Both the position numbers and the translations under genes were made by a program. Of a DNA stretch of 64,000 nt, positions 1 through 11,787 are shown one piece after another. Origin of the DNA: Kwoniella bestiolae CBS 10118 (lineage: Eukaryota > Basidiomycota > Tremellomycetes > Tremellales > Cryptococcaceae); the NCBI RefSeq assembly GCF_000512585.2, contig NC_089241.1, forward strand, positions 5,164,001-5,228,000, written 5' to 3'. A model generated the notes under the pieces. That model ran no database searches, had not been told where the DNA came from, and saw nothing but the letters and a program-made list of their open reading frames with translations. Each line of letters starts with the position of its first letter. Positions within the stretch are counted from its first letter, which is position 1.

Positions 1-463
1 CTTGTCTTGTCAGTCAGTCTGTTCCTCGTAAAAGTCTTACTCATACCGCAAATAGCAAACATTCCATAACATAATATTATCATCATCTCACTTTTTCATT
101 TCATGGTTTTTGTCTCATCTGCGGTCTGCGGGATCATAGACATAGACACAAGATATCTTAGAAGATAGATCGACCGCGGTACTACTGTTAAACGCTTCAT
201 CCATCGATTTGTCCGATCATCAACGCCAAACCAAATCATAATCAACATTGTCACCACCATCATACAAAGATACCATTGTGCACTTGTCTACGCTTCGTAT
301 CGTGTTCCCTCCAGATCGGATCCCCATCTATACATCGCACTACCTTAGAATATATAGAAGATACTATCGCGAATATTAGAACGCTAGAACGGAGAGTCTG
401 AGCCACTTGACTTGATCCCTTCGTCACCCGACTTTGACTCGATCTGAGGCCCTACCCAATCAA
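1..463. other. Upstream region of the histidine kinase gene
   Basis: No coding sequence was recognised here. The stretch is rich in short CT/CA-rich runs, and reads as the promoter and 5' leader of the + strand kinase gene that starts at 464. No convincing TATA box or defined operator was seen. The end of a gene outside the window could lie at the left edge, but nothing in the sequence supports it. Confidence 0.5.
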
Positions 464-3400
464 ATGGCTTTGATGGCCCAAGAGGAGGATGTCGATTTAT
501 CGGCTTTACCCCTTCAATTTCTTGATGTGAGTTTAGCCTCTCCCCTCCATTCCGCATTCATCGCGTAGTACTGATATCCTCCCTCACCAGGCATACCCTT
601 ACCCAGCATTCGTCCTGCTCGTGCCCATAACATCAGCCAAAACCCGTCCCAAATTCATATCGAGAGACACGGATATCACGATTAGAAACTATCACGGTAA
701 TGATCCGTACGACGATGTATCTCCTCTCGGTGGACCATCGCGTCAACCCTTCCCATCCAATCCTGTGACGTGGGGGAACGCGAGATGGTATCAACTCACT
801 CAGGGCAGATTGATAGGTGATTGTATAGATATGAACGTGCAGAATAGATTACAAGCTTGGATAGAGGGCGAGAGTGAGCCTGAGGAATATAAATCTTCTT
901 CTTCTTCCTCGTCTTCCTCGTCACCCGGGTTAGGCTTGGAAGGTGGATTCAAGCTCGATATCAAGTGGCCAAAGCCTTGCTCCCTATACCTGGCAAAGAC
1001 AATATTACCCCTCTCGCCCCCTTCGACCACTCATGCCTTTTGCGTGATAACCTCCCAAAAGATCAACGAAGCCTCTCCCCCCACAACGTCCACCACATCC
1101 TCACCGCGATTATCCTGGTCAAACCTCACTTCCCCTACCGAGAGACCCTCGAATCCAAATTTGAGATCATCCGCATCCACCCAATTTAGAAATACGCTAG
1201 AAGGGAAACGGCAGCATCGGCAATCTGACACATCCCAAGGCAGATCATCATCATTCTCGTCCAGCGCCGATACCGGATCATCCGGTAATTTAGATCACAG
1301 GAATTCAACTTCAACAGGATACAGGTCCTCCTTCGATGTTGGTCCTTCGGCATCCCAGGCGGGTTCTCCATCAAATACACCTGGTCCAGTCACGACTCCC
1401 AGTCTCAGCTTGAACCCCAATCCCAATCCCGATTCGAACACTCATTCTTATTTCAGTAATTCGATCTGGGGAACATCAGGCAAATCATCCACAAAATTCA
1501 AGGAGGAGAAGGAGAAAGACAGGGAAGGCAGCAGTGACAAGATCAGGTCTAGATCGAGTAGAAGGCGGGACTCACCTCATGGATCTAGAGTCCCGTCGTT
1601 GCAAGCGAGAGCGCCAAACGATAACCAGGCTGATCATTTTTGGCAACTGGTTGAAACGATCGATTGGTCAAAGACACCCTTGGGTGATAGATCCTCGTGG
1701 AGGGATGTCATCGATCCACTGTTGTCGGTCACTTTCGAATCGAGATCTTCTGACTGTCTTTGGTTAGGTCCAGAATTACAACTGATGTAGTGAGTGCATG
1801 CACCTATCTATCCGGGAATGGGGAGAACTGATGGAGCATTTTCCTCGCAGTAACAAAGGTTATAGTCTCTTGCTTGACCATCCAAAGTCGTTCGGTGCTC
1901 CAGCAAGAGAGGCTTGGGCGTCTATCTGGCCTACAATCGAACCCTATGTCCAAAGTTGTCTCTCTGGGACACCCGTTTACAAAGATAATGATCCGATCTT
2001 CTGGAAGAGGTACGGCAACAATGTGTTGATGGAACACTATCACTCTTGGCGATATGTACCTATCGTGGGTAAAGATGGATCGATCCTCGGTATCTTCAAC
2101 CAATCCGTCGAAGTGACCGAAAAGGTCTTGCAGGATCGTCGGTTGGCTTCGTCGAGAGACCTGTCCGAGCGGATGTTGATTGTCAGATCGATGGACGAGT
2201 ATTTCGGTGCGATCGTCGACGTTCTGGAAGAATATTCCAAAGACGCCCCTTTCTTCATGTGTTACAAGATACAACAGACGGAGAATGATCCTTCGCACGT
2301 ACAGATCGAAGCCACCTTGCAAGCTACTGTTGGCGTGCCGGATGATCATCCTTCCGTGCAGAAAAAGTTGTCCCTCACTTTACCGCCGACTCGTACCAGA
2401 GCGAACTTTGGTCCAAACGCCGATAAAATGTCCTCTCCCACCCTCTCGGCCATCTCTGCCCTGTCGTCGGGCAGCGGAAGAGTCTGTCATGTCACTTCAG
2501 ATGGTCATCAGTGGCCTATCCTCAAGGCCCTCAACACCCGTCAATGTGTGATCGTAGATGATTGTAGGGAATTGATCAGAGGTTATTCGATAAGACAGTG
2601 GGATGAATTGCCCTTCGCGGCTATAGTCATCCCCATCTGTAGTGACGGATCGATAGAAGTGCCTGACGCGGTCATTATCATGGGTCTCAACGTTAGAAGA
2701 CCGTTTGATGCCGAATACGACGGATGGGTACATGCCATCCGATCTCAATTGGTCGGGTCCATGACCGCAGTCAAGGCTGCTGAAGCTGAAACAAGGATGG
2801 AAGAAGATCACGCAAGGATGGAACGAGCCAAGGCGGCATGGTTCAGAGGAGCAGCTCACGATCTACGAAGTCCTCTGACTCTCATCGCTGGACCTCTTTC
2901 GGATCTATTGGACGATAATCCCACTGCCAAACAACGTCAAGCGATCACCACTGCACAGCGGAATATCGACCGGTTAATGCGCCTAGTCAATGCTCTGATG
3001 GATTTCTCACGGCTAGAAGCTGGTCGGATGGAAGGTAGATTCCTGCCTACAGATCTGGGAGAGTTCACCACGCAGATAGCGGGATTGTTCCGACCTGCCA
3101 TCGAAAGGTTGAGCATCCAGTATACTATCGACGTGGAACCTCGCGACCAGTTGACGTACGTCGATCCGACACTTTTCGAAACTATCTTGTCCAACTTGAT
3201 CGGTAATGCACTCAAGTACACCGAAAAGGGAAGTATCACCGTTCAAGTGAGATATACGGATCACGCGGAAGTTTCAGTCATTGACACTGGTGTGGGTATA
3301 CCTGAAGATGAAGTACCATTGGTCACGGAATGGTACCATAGAGCGACCACCGCTATCCATGCTGGAACTCAAGGTTCGGGATTGGGTCTCGCCCTTGCGA

Positions 3401-6400
3401 AGGAGCTATTACGTCTCCACGAAGGTGATCTGGTTGTCACGTCTAAAGTTGCTTCTTCACCTGGGGAACCTCATGGATCAAGCTTCACCGCTCGCATACC
3501 CCTGTCCTTCAAACCTTTACCTCCTGCTTCTTCGGCTGCTCCTGAGACGTTCGGCAAATACGGCAAGGCAGTTGCGAACGAGGCGATGCGATGGACCAAG
3601 GAAGATGCCGAATCCTCAAGCGAGGGAGCAGCAACTGATTCGGCTTTCGGTTCAGCATCCAAGATCTCCGATGTGTTCGTGTTTGAGAAGACCGATACGA
3701 TCCTCCTGGTGGAAGATAATCAGGACATGCGCAAGTATATCAAGCAGGTACTCACGCCGTTCTGCACCGTCATCGAAGCGACCAATGGACAACAGGCACT
3801 GGAGATGGCTATTGCCAATCCGCCGAACCTGATCTTGTCGGATATGTTGATGCCTAAGATGAACGGTTTGGACCTATTGCAGGAAATCCGAAATCACCCA
3901 AACACCAAGATTGTGCCTATGGTCTTGCTCTCTGCTATTGCGGGCGATGAGTCCAGAATGGAAGCGTTGATGCTGGGTGCGGAAGATTACTTGGCAAAAC
4001 CATTCAAACCTAAAGAACTAGTTGCGCGAGTCCACCTACACCTCCAAGTGGGGAAGAAACGAGCCCACCTGGAGAAACTCTTCAACGAGAGGGAAACTGA
4101 AATTGCCGTCCTGTCCGATTATTGTCCTTCTGGAATCATGCGGGCTGACGGGGTCACCGGTATGGTAACCTATGCAAATAGGGCATGGAGGGAACAGAGC
4201 GATTTGTTGCTCGATGATCCGAACAGATGGCCAGAATATGTAGATGATGAGACCAGAGAGAGGCTACTGACCATCTGGGGGGAGTATCTGCAAGGCAACG
4301 AGAAGGAGCTAAGAGTGAATTGGAAGTATAACACTGGGAAGGTCATCTCTGGGATATTCGTAAAGCTCGATCAGGTTAATCCCAACATGGCTGGCATACT
4401 TGGATGTACGACCGATATCACCCACGAGGAACAGCGGTTAATCGAGGCGGAACAGCGCCGTCAAGAGGCGGAGGAGAGTAAACATCAGCAGGAGCTTTTG
4501 ATAGACTTGACGAGTCATGAGATCCGGACGCCCGTTTCGGCGATCTTACAGTGTTCGAGTCTGGTTAAGGAGAATTTGATCTCGTTAAAGGATCAGCTGA
4601 GGGGATCGGGAAGTGCTGGGTTTTGTCCTAGTAGGGAATTGCTGGATGATTTGGAGGAGGATGTGGAAGCTTTGGAGAGTGAGTTGATTCGTTCTCAACT
4701 TCCCGTACCCGTGTGGTTTTGATATCTCCGTCCATTTCTCGGATCGTTGGTCACGAGGGGAATTTGTCAATGTATGGGAGGACCGCGCTGAATTGATCTT
4801 GATTGGGGTAATACTAGGCATCTACCAATGTGGTCTAGTGCAAGAACGAATCGCAGGTGATGTCCTGTCGTTAGCGAGAATCCAACTTGACATGTTATCC
4901 CTGTACGACATCGAAGTGGACCTCCGGAAAGAAGCTAGAAAAGTATCATCTGTCTTTGCGAGCGAGGCGAAAACGAAGCGGATCGATCTGCAACTGCAAT
5001 TTGGAGAGACGCTCGAGATGGGTAGGGTCATGTCTATTAAGACTGATCCGGTTAGATTGGGTCAGGTGGTCACGAATTTGATATCGAATGCTATTAGGTT
5101 TACTTCTTCTGGTGGTGGGTTTGGCTGTTCTCGTTCACTCCTTCTCTACAGACTCGCCCCTCCTCTTCCATTGCGCTCGATAAATTTCATGGACCAATCT
5201 CCGTCTTTGAATGTCATTGCCGTCTATCAGTGCTGGGAGGGGTGGCGTGAAGTTTGCGTAGCTGACGAGTAACTCAACACCGCTCTACTAGACGTCCGAA
5301 GAATTACAGTTAAATACGATATATCCTTCAACCCTCCCGCTGAGGATACCTGCGCCCTTCCCAATGCCATTGGTATACCATCAAATCTGCCTGCGGATGA
5401 AGATACGCCGATATGGTTGTTCGTCAGTGTCACTGATACTGGTCCTGGTATGAGTCCCAAAGAGCTGGCTGTGCTGTTCAAGAGATTTGCTCGTGAGTGT
5501 CTCGATCGCCGCGAAACGAACTGGGAGCTGATACTTTTCTCTTGGGACATTATAGAGGGGAACAAGATGATCCATACCAAATATGGTGGAAGTGGATTGG
5601 GCTTGTTCATCTGTCGAAAGATCACGGAGCTTCTTGGTGGACGGATCGAAGTGCTCAGTCAACTGGGTGAGGGGAGTGGTGAGTCATCCTTCGTCGTTAG
5701 TGTCCATCCACCGGAGCATGTGGGACTGATCGAGATGTCGGCCCGTCTGCAGTCTTCCGGTTCTTCATCAAGACTCGTACTGTCGCTCCTCCGACTGCAT
5801 TGGCGGCGTACGTCGAAGCTGCCTCGCCGGGAGCATTGAGATCACCATCAAACTCCACTTTCCCTCCACCGAGCCCATCGCCGTCAATCATGTCGACTGA
5901 GTCTGGCAGTTCTAGTAATCCTACTCCACCTCCTCCCGAGGACCTTAACGCGGAACATATTTTGATCGTTGAGGACAATGTCATCAATCAGACTGTACTG
6001 AAGAGACAGATCGTCAAAGCTGGATTGACATGTGATGGTGAGTGTCTACAAGGGTATTGGTATCCTGGAAAGCTAGAGTTGGTAAAGGTGACAAGCTAAC
6101 GAACGGATGGTGCAACCTGCAGTCGCGAACAATGGTCTCGAAGCTCTCAATCTCATCCGCGAAGCGTATCGTCAATCCAGAAGGAGTGGCACTGGAGAGA
6201 CAAGGCGCAGGAAGCCATACGATGTGGTATTGATGGACTTGGAAATGCCAGTGATGGATGGTCTGACAGCTATCAAGGAACTCAGAGAGGCAGAGAACGC
6301 GGGGAGCCTGAATAGGAATATGGTCATTGCCTTGACGGGGAATGCGAGACAGGGCCAGATCGATCAGGCTTTGGCGGCTGGGATGGATGATGGTGAGTTT

Positions 6401-6616
6401 GGTTCTTGACTGCTGCACAACTCATTGTTATTGCCCCTCTTGCCTCGACCGTCGGAGGATACTTCATGCTTTGATCAGTCGGAGGGGAGTTTATACTTAT
6501 GTTGTGTTGGATAATTAGTGGTCATCAAACCATACGTGCTGAAGAACCTGTTGACGAAGATCAAAGCTATGACAGCCAAGAGGGAGGAACTTGAAAAAGC
6601 TTCGAGAAGAGAATAG
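464..6616 (+). CDS. TCO2: Double hybrid sensor histidine kinase (Tco2-like)
   Basis: Nine exons: 464-526, 591-1789, 1851-4678, 4818-5114, 5292-5492, 5556-5678, 5753-6037, 6123-6392 and 6519-6616. They join in frame to 1787 codons. Domain order (approximate residues): low-complexity Ser-rich N-terminus; PAS-like segment (about 395-560); HisKA with H-box AHDLRSPL (~755); HATPase with N-box NLIGNALKYT and G-box GSGLGLALA; receiver 1 (ILLVEDNQD, LSDMLMPKMNG, LAKPF, ~1035-1155); PAS; second HisKA with SHEIRTP (~1308); second HATPase (NLISNAIRFT, DTGPGM, GGSGLGLF); receiver 2 (ILIVEDN, VLMDLEMPVMDG, ~1637 to the end). Two complete kinase-receiver sets in one protein is the known architecture of Cryptococcus Tco2, a phosphorelay sensor feeding the HOG pathway; the name rests on that architecture. 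The donor at 5115 could instead be 5112, in the same frame. No membrane segment was seen, so a cytosolic sensor is likely. Confidence 0.88.
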
Positions 6617-7050
6617 AATAGTAAATCCTATAATTTCAAAAGATAAAAGATTGTATAGACATACCAGCAAGTACGGACATATACTTAGTTGATACTTGGA
6701 CCATATAGTGTTGTATTTTAGGATAACAATAATCTCGATAGATCTACCCTATCTCATCTCATCTACATATATCTAGCATAACCTTTAACTTTTTGTAACA
6801 TCATGGTTCTGGTTTTGACATGTATCTGCATTGTATTATACTTGCATGATATATTTCAAAATGACTTTACGCATGCGAGTAAATTACCGTTTGCTACCGC
6901 CACATTCGTCCACCTCAGCAGGGTAATGTCATGACGTTGAATGTAAGAGTTGTGACACGTCCATCCTTCATTTAACATCAAACACTGCTCACTCCACTTC
7001 GTCGCTCATTTTCATCTCTTAACATCACACCCATCCTGACCACACCCACC
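6617..7050. other. Intergenic region between two + strand genes
   Basis: AT-rich 3' flank of the kinase gene followed by a pyrimidine-rich leader that ends directly before the ATG at 7051. No ORF with family features and no RNA gene was recognised. Confidence 0.5.
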
Positions 7051-8524
7051 ATGCCATACATATCCAACGAGACACTCATAGGCGCCGCCCTAATCATAGT
7101 CCTAGCCTTTGGGTATCAGTACCTCCCCACCTCCGGACCAACCTCGACGAATCACGCCCAACCTGGCGGAGCGAGCAGATCATCCAAGAAGCGAGCCAAG
7201 AAAAAGGCCAATAAAGCTTCGGACATCGGTGGACCATCAAAGGGACATAGAGAGTCTGATGCGATAGCTTTGGGAGTTTCGCCTGAGAAACCGAAGGGCG
7301 CTTCGGCGGGTTCGGGACATCATGATAAGGCTGTTGGCAAGACGAAAGGAGGAGTGAAGGGGGAGGCTGATAAGGCGTCTATGGGGGTGGCTGGAGAGAA
7401 GGGACCTGAAGCGATGGCTACTTCTGGAGAAAGGGGAGATGGAAAGAAGCAGAAGAAGAAGTTGTTGGCTGAGAGGTTGTTACCTAAGGAACCTAAGACG
7501 AAGGTTGATGAGTGAGTGGGATACATTTTACTTGGACTTGAATGTCCTCATGCTTGAGCAGACATGAGGGCTAATAATTGGATATACGACGTAGTATGCT
7601 CGCACCCGAGGATAGACCAGGACAAATCGCAAGAGTCATGAAACTCACTTCGTCCTCGTCTTCCGCCAAACCAACGAACGGGTCCAACTCATTCGCTGCG
7701 TTTGATCAACCAGCTTCGGCCCAGGATGAGGAGGAGGAGGATTCTGAGGACGGAGTGACCAGTTCAGGAGTGGATAGTGGGAATGGGAAGATCGCTAAAT
7801 TCGAGGGTGATTATGTTGATTTGTCGGATGGCGAGGACGCCCCAAAGAAGGTTAAGGAGGATGATGGGTGGGATGTTGTCACCAGTAAGAAGAAGAGTGA
7901 GTGGGGTATCGGGTTTTTCTTTCGTGTTGAGTGACTTCGCGCCTCGTTGTCTTCGCCCACTAGACATATACTTCTTGTCACTCTATTCGTTCCGCTTATT
8001 TGGGTTATCTGTTTATCGCTGACATCCTTGCCCTTGTGGAATAGAATCATCAGCTCTCAACATCTCATCCGACCCCTTCGCCTCACAATCCACCTCCACC
8101 TCGCTCCCTCTCCCTCCAGGCGCAGCATCAAGACAACAGAAGAAGAACGCCAAGAAAGCCGAAGGGAAGAAATTGGCTAGAGAAGCTGAGGAAGCTGAGA
8201 GACAGAGAAGGCTGGCTTTGCATAAGAAAGATCTCGAGAGGTGAGTGAGAGGTGTTCTGGCAACGCTCAGCGCAGCTTTCTGGGCAATGCTGTACCCCGC
8301 GATCAGATCAGCGACGTTTCACCAACCTCCTGTGCCCTTCGCATCCTATGAGTGTATTTTACGAAGCTCACCTCTGCTTTATTTGTAGAGAACGAATCAA
8401 CGAGCTTTACGCCGCTAAGCAATCTAACCCTAACAGAGGTAAAGCTCTGGGTAGATCAGGCAGCTCCAATGTAGCTGGATCGAAGGCCACTTTGAACGAG
8501 AACGGTAAATTGGTCTGGGATTAG
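7051..8524 (+). CDS. Lys/Ala-rich protein with N-terminal membrane anchor, function unknown
   Basis: Four exons (7051-7511, 7595-7896, 8045-8240, 8389-8524) join in frame to a 364-residue protein. Residues ~8-25 form one hydrophobic segment (ETLIGAALIIVLAFGYQYL), most likely a signal anchor. A Lys-rich basic stretch follows, then an acidic low-complexity middle with a short DDGWDVVTSKKK motif, and a charged helical C-terminus (KKAEGKKLAREAEEAERQ) that may form a coiled coil. Such a layout would fit an ER or outer-mitochondrial membrane protein with a cytosolic basic tail, but this is inference. I do not recognise the family. The start is supported by the leader and by the hydrophobic segment beginning immediately after it. 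It converges on the next gene, with about 200 bp between the stops. Confidence 0.75.
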
Positions 8525-8729
8525 ACCTCGCAGGGTGGAAAATGTAGAAGAGATAACGATCACGTTTGGGATATGGAAAAGCATGTTCGTGATTCCAATC
8601 TAGTGGAAACATAACGATCAAATACGGCACAGTATCGATACAATATGCATGTTCAAGCAGAGACAACATCTTTGTGGCATTATGTGACGTCCGATACAAG
8701 GCTCCTCCTATCCCCTGACTCTCATGTTC

Positions 8730-10982
8730 CTACGTCCAATCGGTGGCTGAAGCGAACTGCTGAATCTCCGCCTGACTAAGACCATCTTTCGCCCATTTAT
8801 TCAACAAATTCTGAGCCTCTTTCGAATCCTTCTTATTGATCGCGTGCAGGATCGCCTGATCGATCACTGCATGGGACACGGCATTCTGGTCTTGTATACG
8901 TCTTTTGACCATTTCCAGTCCCTTGGCTCTGAACTGATGTGGTCCCGTACCGTGATATCCTTCACCTATAAAGGCGTCGACCCGCTTGGCGAAGGGTAAG
9001 ACTTTTTCCTCAAACTCCCTCCTCGACAATGGTTGTCTTAGGTATCTTTCCCATCCGTCTACCTGTTCTCTCGAAAATTCCTTTCGTTTCATCATCTTTC
9101 TCATCATTAGATTCCTGTCGTCCTCACCTATCACTATATCCCTATAACCCCCATGACCGTCTGGCGCCCCAAACCCATCCGCAAACTCCGGTTCCTTAAT
9201 ATCTATACCTTCGTCCTTCAGAGAGCCAATAGCCCTCTGGATGTCTTTTTCTGATTTAGGGTTCTTCAGTATCTCCAATATCCTCTGGGACAATCTGGGA
9301 TCGACCTTCTTCGCTTTCATAGCCTTCTCGACCTTGTTGACCGACCCGACGGGAATACCCAATCTGGCTTTCATCCTTTGCCCAGGGGATCCACCAACGG
9401 CAGCATTCATCTTGGCCTTATCTGGGAATCCAACTTCTTTACCCGTCTTGCCGTGCGACTCGTTCCGCCTCTTGATCTGCGCGGGATCCTTCTCCTCCGT
9501 CCAAATCTTGAAGTTGCTCAAAGCCTGTTTCTCGTCGCCCATATTCATCCCTACAATCATACCTGCGATGGCGACATCTTCGTACCCTGCTTTCTTGAGG
9601 GCTTGGTACGCTTGAGATCCGGGGATATGGTACGAGGTAGGCATGTTGGGAGGTCCATCATCTACTACACCGCTACCGCCGCCTGAAGGCTGGGACGAGG
9701 AAGAGGAGGAAGATCCTTTCCACCCAGCTTTGGCTGCTCTCTCGGCATACTGGGCATTACGCCTTTCGATCTGTTTGGGGTCTTTCTCCTGCGCCCAGGC
9801 TGCGAACTGTTGCTTCGCCTTGTCCTTGTCGCCTATCTGATCTAGCATTAGGATCATACCAGCAATCGCGGCATCGTCGTAACCAGCTCGTTTGAGATAC
9901 TTGTGCGCGTCTGGGATGTATTTGGACTGAGGCATCTGGCTCTGACCGCCGCTATTATCTGACGGGACTGACCCGGACGAAGGAGGAGGTTTCCATCCTG
10001 CTTTCCTGGCTCTCTCGCCGTACTCTTTGTTCCTCCTTTCTATATTTTTCGGGTCCTTCTCCGATGCCCAGCCCTTGACCATCTTCCTAGCCTTGTCTTT
10101 ATCAGCTTGGTTCGCCGTCAGGACCATACCCGCTATGGCGGGATCGTCGTACCCCGCTCGTTTGAGGTACTTGTATGCGTCTGGGACATGTTTGCAGGGT
10201 GGTATATGTGAAGGTGTGGAGGAAGAACCGTGAGACGGTCGAACGGTTTCGGATTCGGAGTCGGATGGAGATGATCGGTGGGAACGAGAACGAGAAGATC
10301 TGCTGTCATCGCGATCGGACTTGAAGTCGCGGCGAGGTTTGATCTGCAAGGTCACATATAGCGCATTAGCACACACACATATATATGTATATATAATCGT
10401 CTGTCGTGTTGTCACTCACCTGCAATCCCTCTTGGTCCTTACTGAGCCATATGCAGAGACAAAAAGTCGTCTTGATGCAAACGATCAGAGTGAATAAATC
10501 CGGATGAAGAAGGAAAAATGATACACCCTCGACTATACAGCCAATCATGAATGTTGGCCAGTAATTCTGTAGGTGAACTTCTTGTCGGGAGGATAACTCT
10601 TCGTCATCTATGAGGAATATAACCGTCAATGTCTTCGTCCTCATGTGATGGAAGGAAACACTCACTGTGATACTGTAATGGTATTGCCAGATCAAAGGCA
10701 AATCCCAAAATTAACGAAATCTCCATAGGACTAGTCCGCAGCACTATCCAGCTTCCCACAAAGATACCTGATAAAATGATGATATCCCATATTCCCGTTA
10801 GATCCGACAGGGTGATCACTAGTTCAGATAACCATCCTCCAGAACGTGCGAGCTATGATCATACCAGACCCCTATGTTAGCGGTCCACTTTGCGTGAAGA
10901 TAACAGGTGGTTTTGCAATGGAAGCTAGACATACCCATTGCTCTCGGAAATCCTGGGCTCGTTCACTTAGATCTCTCGGCAT
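8730..10982 (-). CDS. TB2/DP1/HVA22 (REEP/Yop1-like) protein with C-terminal triple repeat
   Basis: Exons on the minus strand: 10982-10935, 10852-10666, 10607-10420 and 10343-8730, giving 678 residues from the first in-frame ATG (MPRDLSERAQDF). The first third is hydrophobic and fits the TB2/DP1/HVA22 pattern: two hairpin-like segments, then HLQNYW, a conserved Glu, a Lys before a hydrophobic run, and Gly at the end of the domain (KDQEG). That family bends tubular ER membranes. The last exon adds a Ser/Arg-rich linker, three ~70-residue repeats and a conserved hydrophilic tail ending FASATDWT. I know of no such tail on yeast Yop1. The family call is by eye and moderate. The coding frame is open further upstream, and an extra 5' exon is possible (see 11060-11529). 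An alternative is two neighbouring genes fused by my splice at 10344-10419, though donor and acceptor are good and phase 0 is kept. Confidence 0.6.
9430..10200 (-). repeat. Three tandem ~70-residue protein repeats
   Basis: Three copies of one module within the last exon of the TB2/DP1-like gene. Each carries the pattern (H/Y)xPDAxKYLKRAGYDDxAIAGM, then a ~20-residue linker and EKDPxxIERRNxxYxxRAxKAGW. The two N-terminal copies are closest to each other. The third is more diverged (QAYQALKKAGYEDVAIAGM) and ends KTGKEVGF. Copies are separated by Ser/Pro/Gly-rich linkers. I do not recognise the module. Confidence 0.85.
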
Positions 10983-11059
10983 TGCATCTCCGATGTCGCC
11001 ATCCGTGTCTCCTCTTTGTCCGTACAAGTTTGGTTTGATCGTGAGAAATCCCCTCTCTG

Positions 11060-11529
11060 CCTATCAAGTATCATTGGTCGTGGGGTTGATATCTGTTGTT
11101 TCAATTTTCGCTAATCGTTTTCGGTTTTTTGTCCGCCCGTTGTTGTTAAATTTGATTTTCTCCGAGGTTGACGAAAACGAGGGATAACACGAGAAAAAGC
11201 AGCTCTGAGATCAGTATCACACGACCCACTCTATCGACATATATCATTAGATCTCCACACCAAACATTAACAATCTCGTTAATCCCAATTTCCTTTGAGC
11301 TGTTCTCCAGGGCAGAAGAAAGGATGGTCAGGATCGGTAGATTAGCGCAAATCACCTTTCTGGTCGACTTTCCTTTCGTGTTAGGCATCGTTGTATAACG
11401 TATATCGTATAGTGTATGTCGGTCGAAGTTGATCAGGAAGTTTACATATCTCATCAAAGCGCAGAGGATAGCTTGAGCTGTAGCTTTATCGGGAATCATC
11501 TGAAGAAGTATTAGCGAGTAAAATTGCAT
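11060..11529 (-). other. Possible 5' exon of the TB2/DP1-like gene
   Basis: A 100-codon open stretch (11529-11230) ends at a GTGGGT donor after codons for MIYVDR. A TAG acceptor at 11061 would add 11060-10983 in phase 0 and join without a stop to the TB2/DP1-like exon. The translated product would then be about 804 residues. Codon choice in the first half (many NNC codons, e.g. for NFLINF) looks coding, but I see no family match, and the first Met has two candidates (MQFYS or MIPDK). It could also be a separate small gene or non-coding leader. Confidence 0.3.
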
Positions 11530-11787
11530 CGAGGAAACGGCACTTCTTACTCACCTCTCACTAGGTAGCATTATTGTCTGAGACAAAGGATAGACTTAAA
11601 TTTACATAGGTAAGAACAGGTATGAAATAGTTCAAATTTGAACTTCATGTTGATGTTGAACAGGTATTACCGTAACTTGTCTTGACATGCAGGATATATA
11701 AATGATAAAAATGATAGTAATACAACATAAAAACCTATACATGATCTTGACAGATTCTGAACTCCTATGCTAATAGCGGCGAGTACA

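Noticed and set aside
1804..2349. 181-codon frame antisense to the histidine kinase
   Set aside because: Lies wholly opposite the PAS and linker codons of a well-supported gene.
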